This document shows, piece after piece, positions 5,669-6,560 of a DNA stretch of 6,560 nt. Origin of the DNA: CAZAIO01 sp964485235 (GTDB taxonomy: Bacteria > Chloroflexota > Dehalococcoidia > GIF9 > UBA5629). Location: contig CAZAIO010000137.1 in assembly GCA_964485235.1 (NCBI GenBank), forward strand, positions 1 to 6,560. Reading direction: 5' to 3'. The translations under genes and the position numbers were made by a program. The notes beneath the pieces were generated by a model. It ran no database searches. It was not told the DNA's origin and saw nothing but the letters and a program-made list of their open reading frames with translations. Within the stretch, counting starts at the first letter, position 1. The number at the start of each line of letters is the position of its first letter.

Positions 5669-6406
5669 ATGAATTCCACGGCAAAACTGAAAATAATAAC
5701 GGTCTTGTGGATAATAGCGATAATTACTGCCTGCACTTTATCGGGTTGTGCGGGCACGAAGATAACAGTTTCAACAAAACTCGATAGTTTATCCCTCACA
5801 GAGATGTGGAATGCTGTGACAAGTTCGGTCGACCTTCAGGAAGAGGGTGCCGAATTCGATTCGCTCTACCTGCACTCAGATGCTGAAAGGAATATCGATA
5901 CGCTCTCTTTCACCTTTCAGGGCTGGAACAAAAAAGGAAGACCGCATGCTTATTTCGCTGACGTAAATAGAAAAGGTGAAATAGCTATAAGGACAAATGA
6001 GATCGCGTCGGTACAATCCACGCAGCATCCATCGAAAGTATTCGATGAAATAGATAAATTGGGACTTGCTTCACTGGATGCGGGAGAGAACGGTCTGTCC
6101 ATCCGGATAGACTTCCAGTCCGGCGACATCGGCTACAGCTATAACAATGTGGATATTTATAATCTCGTGGATGGTATGCTTCTACCGCTTGAAGAAATTG
6201 TCTTTCACAGTGATTATCCATGGTGTACCGTGTCGGTTTACAAGCTGATCCCGAACGAGACCGTAACTACCGAAGACGGACGTACAATTGCACAGGCAAC
6301 TTCTGTTGCAGGTCCGGTCCCGCCGGGAGAAAGGACTTCACAGATATGGTTTCTCGGCGATGATATTAATAAAGCCGATACAATAAATTATTTAGACATT
6401 GACTAA
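5669..6406 (+). CDS. Putative lipoprotein of unknown function
   Basis: The protein has 245 residues from the ATG at 5669. A basic n-region (with K6 and K8) and a hydrophobic stretch (about 9-23) end in LSGC with Cys27 as the lipidation site, so the mature protein is probably anchored on the outside of the membrane. The mature part is a mixed alpha/beta protein. A segment reading SFTFQGWNKKGRPHAYFADV and then GEIAIRTNE resembles the strand-turn-strand of PepSY-like small domains, and a later stretch has YPWCTVSVYKLIP, but I do not recognise a family. It starts 22 bases after luxC and is probably co-transcribed with it, though no direct functional link can be shown. No terminator hairpin is visible after its stop at 6404-6406. 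Confidence 0.85.
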   Translation: MNSTAKLKIITVLWIIAIITACTLSGCAGTKITVSTKLDSLSLTEMWNAVTSSVDLQEEGAEFDSLYLHSDAERNIDTLSFTFQGWNKKGRPHAYFADVNRKGEIAIRTNEIASVQSTQHPSKVFDEIDKLGLASLDAGENGLSIRIDFQSGDIGYSYNNVDIYNLVDGMLLPLEEIVFHSDYPWCTVSVYKLIPNETVTTEDGRTIAQATSVAGPVPPGERTSQIWFLGDDINKADTINYLDID

Positions 6407-6442
6407 TAGATAAATAGCAGCATTCCTGCATTGACTTCGTAC

Positions 6443-6448
6443 TATAAT
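6443..6448 (+). promoter_or_regulatory. Candidate -10 box upstream of the riboswitch
   Basis: A perfect TATAAT in the context TACTATAATAT, identical over 11 bases to the box at 929-939. A TTGACT at 6431-6436 is only six bases away, too close to be its -35, and no good -35 is found at the usual distance. Transcription from here would start about 20 bases before the first conserved riboswitch stem. Confidence 0.35.
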
Positions 6449-6474
6449 ATTGCTAATCTTAATGATAATTTAAT

Positions 6475-6560
6475 AAGGTTCACGGGGTGTCCGAGGGCGA
6501 CCGACGACTTAATGAACGTGCAAACCGGCGAAATTCCGGTACAGTCCCGCCTGCTGTAAC
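6475..6560 (+). promoter_or_regulatory. Cobalamin riboswitch, 5' part (cut by the window end)
   Basis: The stretch follows the cobalamin (B12) riboswitch core: AAGGTTCACGGGG at its 5' side, TTAATGAACGTGCAAA (6509-6524), the hairpin CCGGCGAAATTCCGG (6525-6539), matching the family's ccgGUGaaAauCCgg with one change, then ACAGTCCCGCCTGCTGTAA, matching aCuGucCCCGCaACuGUaA. GTTCA (6478-6482) and TGAAC (6513-6517) can pair as a further helix. Such RNAs bind adenosyl- or other cobalamins and switch off B12 uptake, synthesis or B12-independent isozyme genes. The 3' closing stem, the expression platform and the regulated gene are beyond the window. Its position after the last lipoprotein marks a new transcription unit. 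Confidence 0.85.

Noticed and set aside
6415..6431. GCAG-CATTC-CTGC hairpin after the last lipoprotein as a terminator
   Set aside because: The stem is only four pairs and is not followed by a T-tract.
6431..6448. TTGACT and TATAAT as a complete sigma-70 promoter before the riboswitch
   Set aside because: The spacer is only six bases; the two hexamers cannot work as a pair, so only the -10 is kept as a weak candidate.

Overview
The window reads as a compact bacterial chromosome segment with roughly even base composition, strong AGGAGG-type ribosome binding sites, GTG and TTG as well as ATG starts, type II (lipoprotein) signal peptides and the beginning of a cobalamin riboswitch. The riboswitch, together with several secreted lipoproteins and small membrane proteins, would suit an anaerobic, B12-using bacterium. 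A Chloroflexota (Dehalococcoidia-like) origin is my best guess, but no taxonomic marker gene is present and that guess is weak.

Layout. (1) At the left edge, on the minus strand, is the first 267 codons of a lipoprotein gene that runs out of the window. (2) Positions 804-966 are a divergent intergenic region. It holds a 15-bp inverted repeat with one mismatch, flanked on both sides at the same distance by a good -10 box. (3) From 967 to 6406 seven genes lie on the plus strand with gaps of about -4 to +82 bases and may form one operon: a lipoprotein with a BsuPI-like domain, a two-helix membrane protein, a 37-residue lipoprotein coupled to it by a GTGA overlap, a 103-residue coiled-coil protein, luxE, luxC and a second lipoprotein. 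(4) Positions 6407-6560 carry a -10-like box and the 5' part of a cobalamin riboswitch whose controlled gene is outside the window.

The clearest functional unit is the luxE-luxC pair: a LuxE-family acyl-protein synthetase and a LuxC-family acyl reductase, 13 bases apart. In luminous bacteria these two proteins activate a fatty acid and reduce it to the aldehyde. Here there is no luciferase (luxA, luxB) and no acyl-transferase (luxD), so the pair probably makes an aldehyde (or alcohol precursor) for another purpose. The lipoproteins and small proteins around it have no assigned function, and whether they take part in that chemistry is open. I found no mobile element, tRNA, rRNA or CRISPR array.
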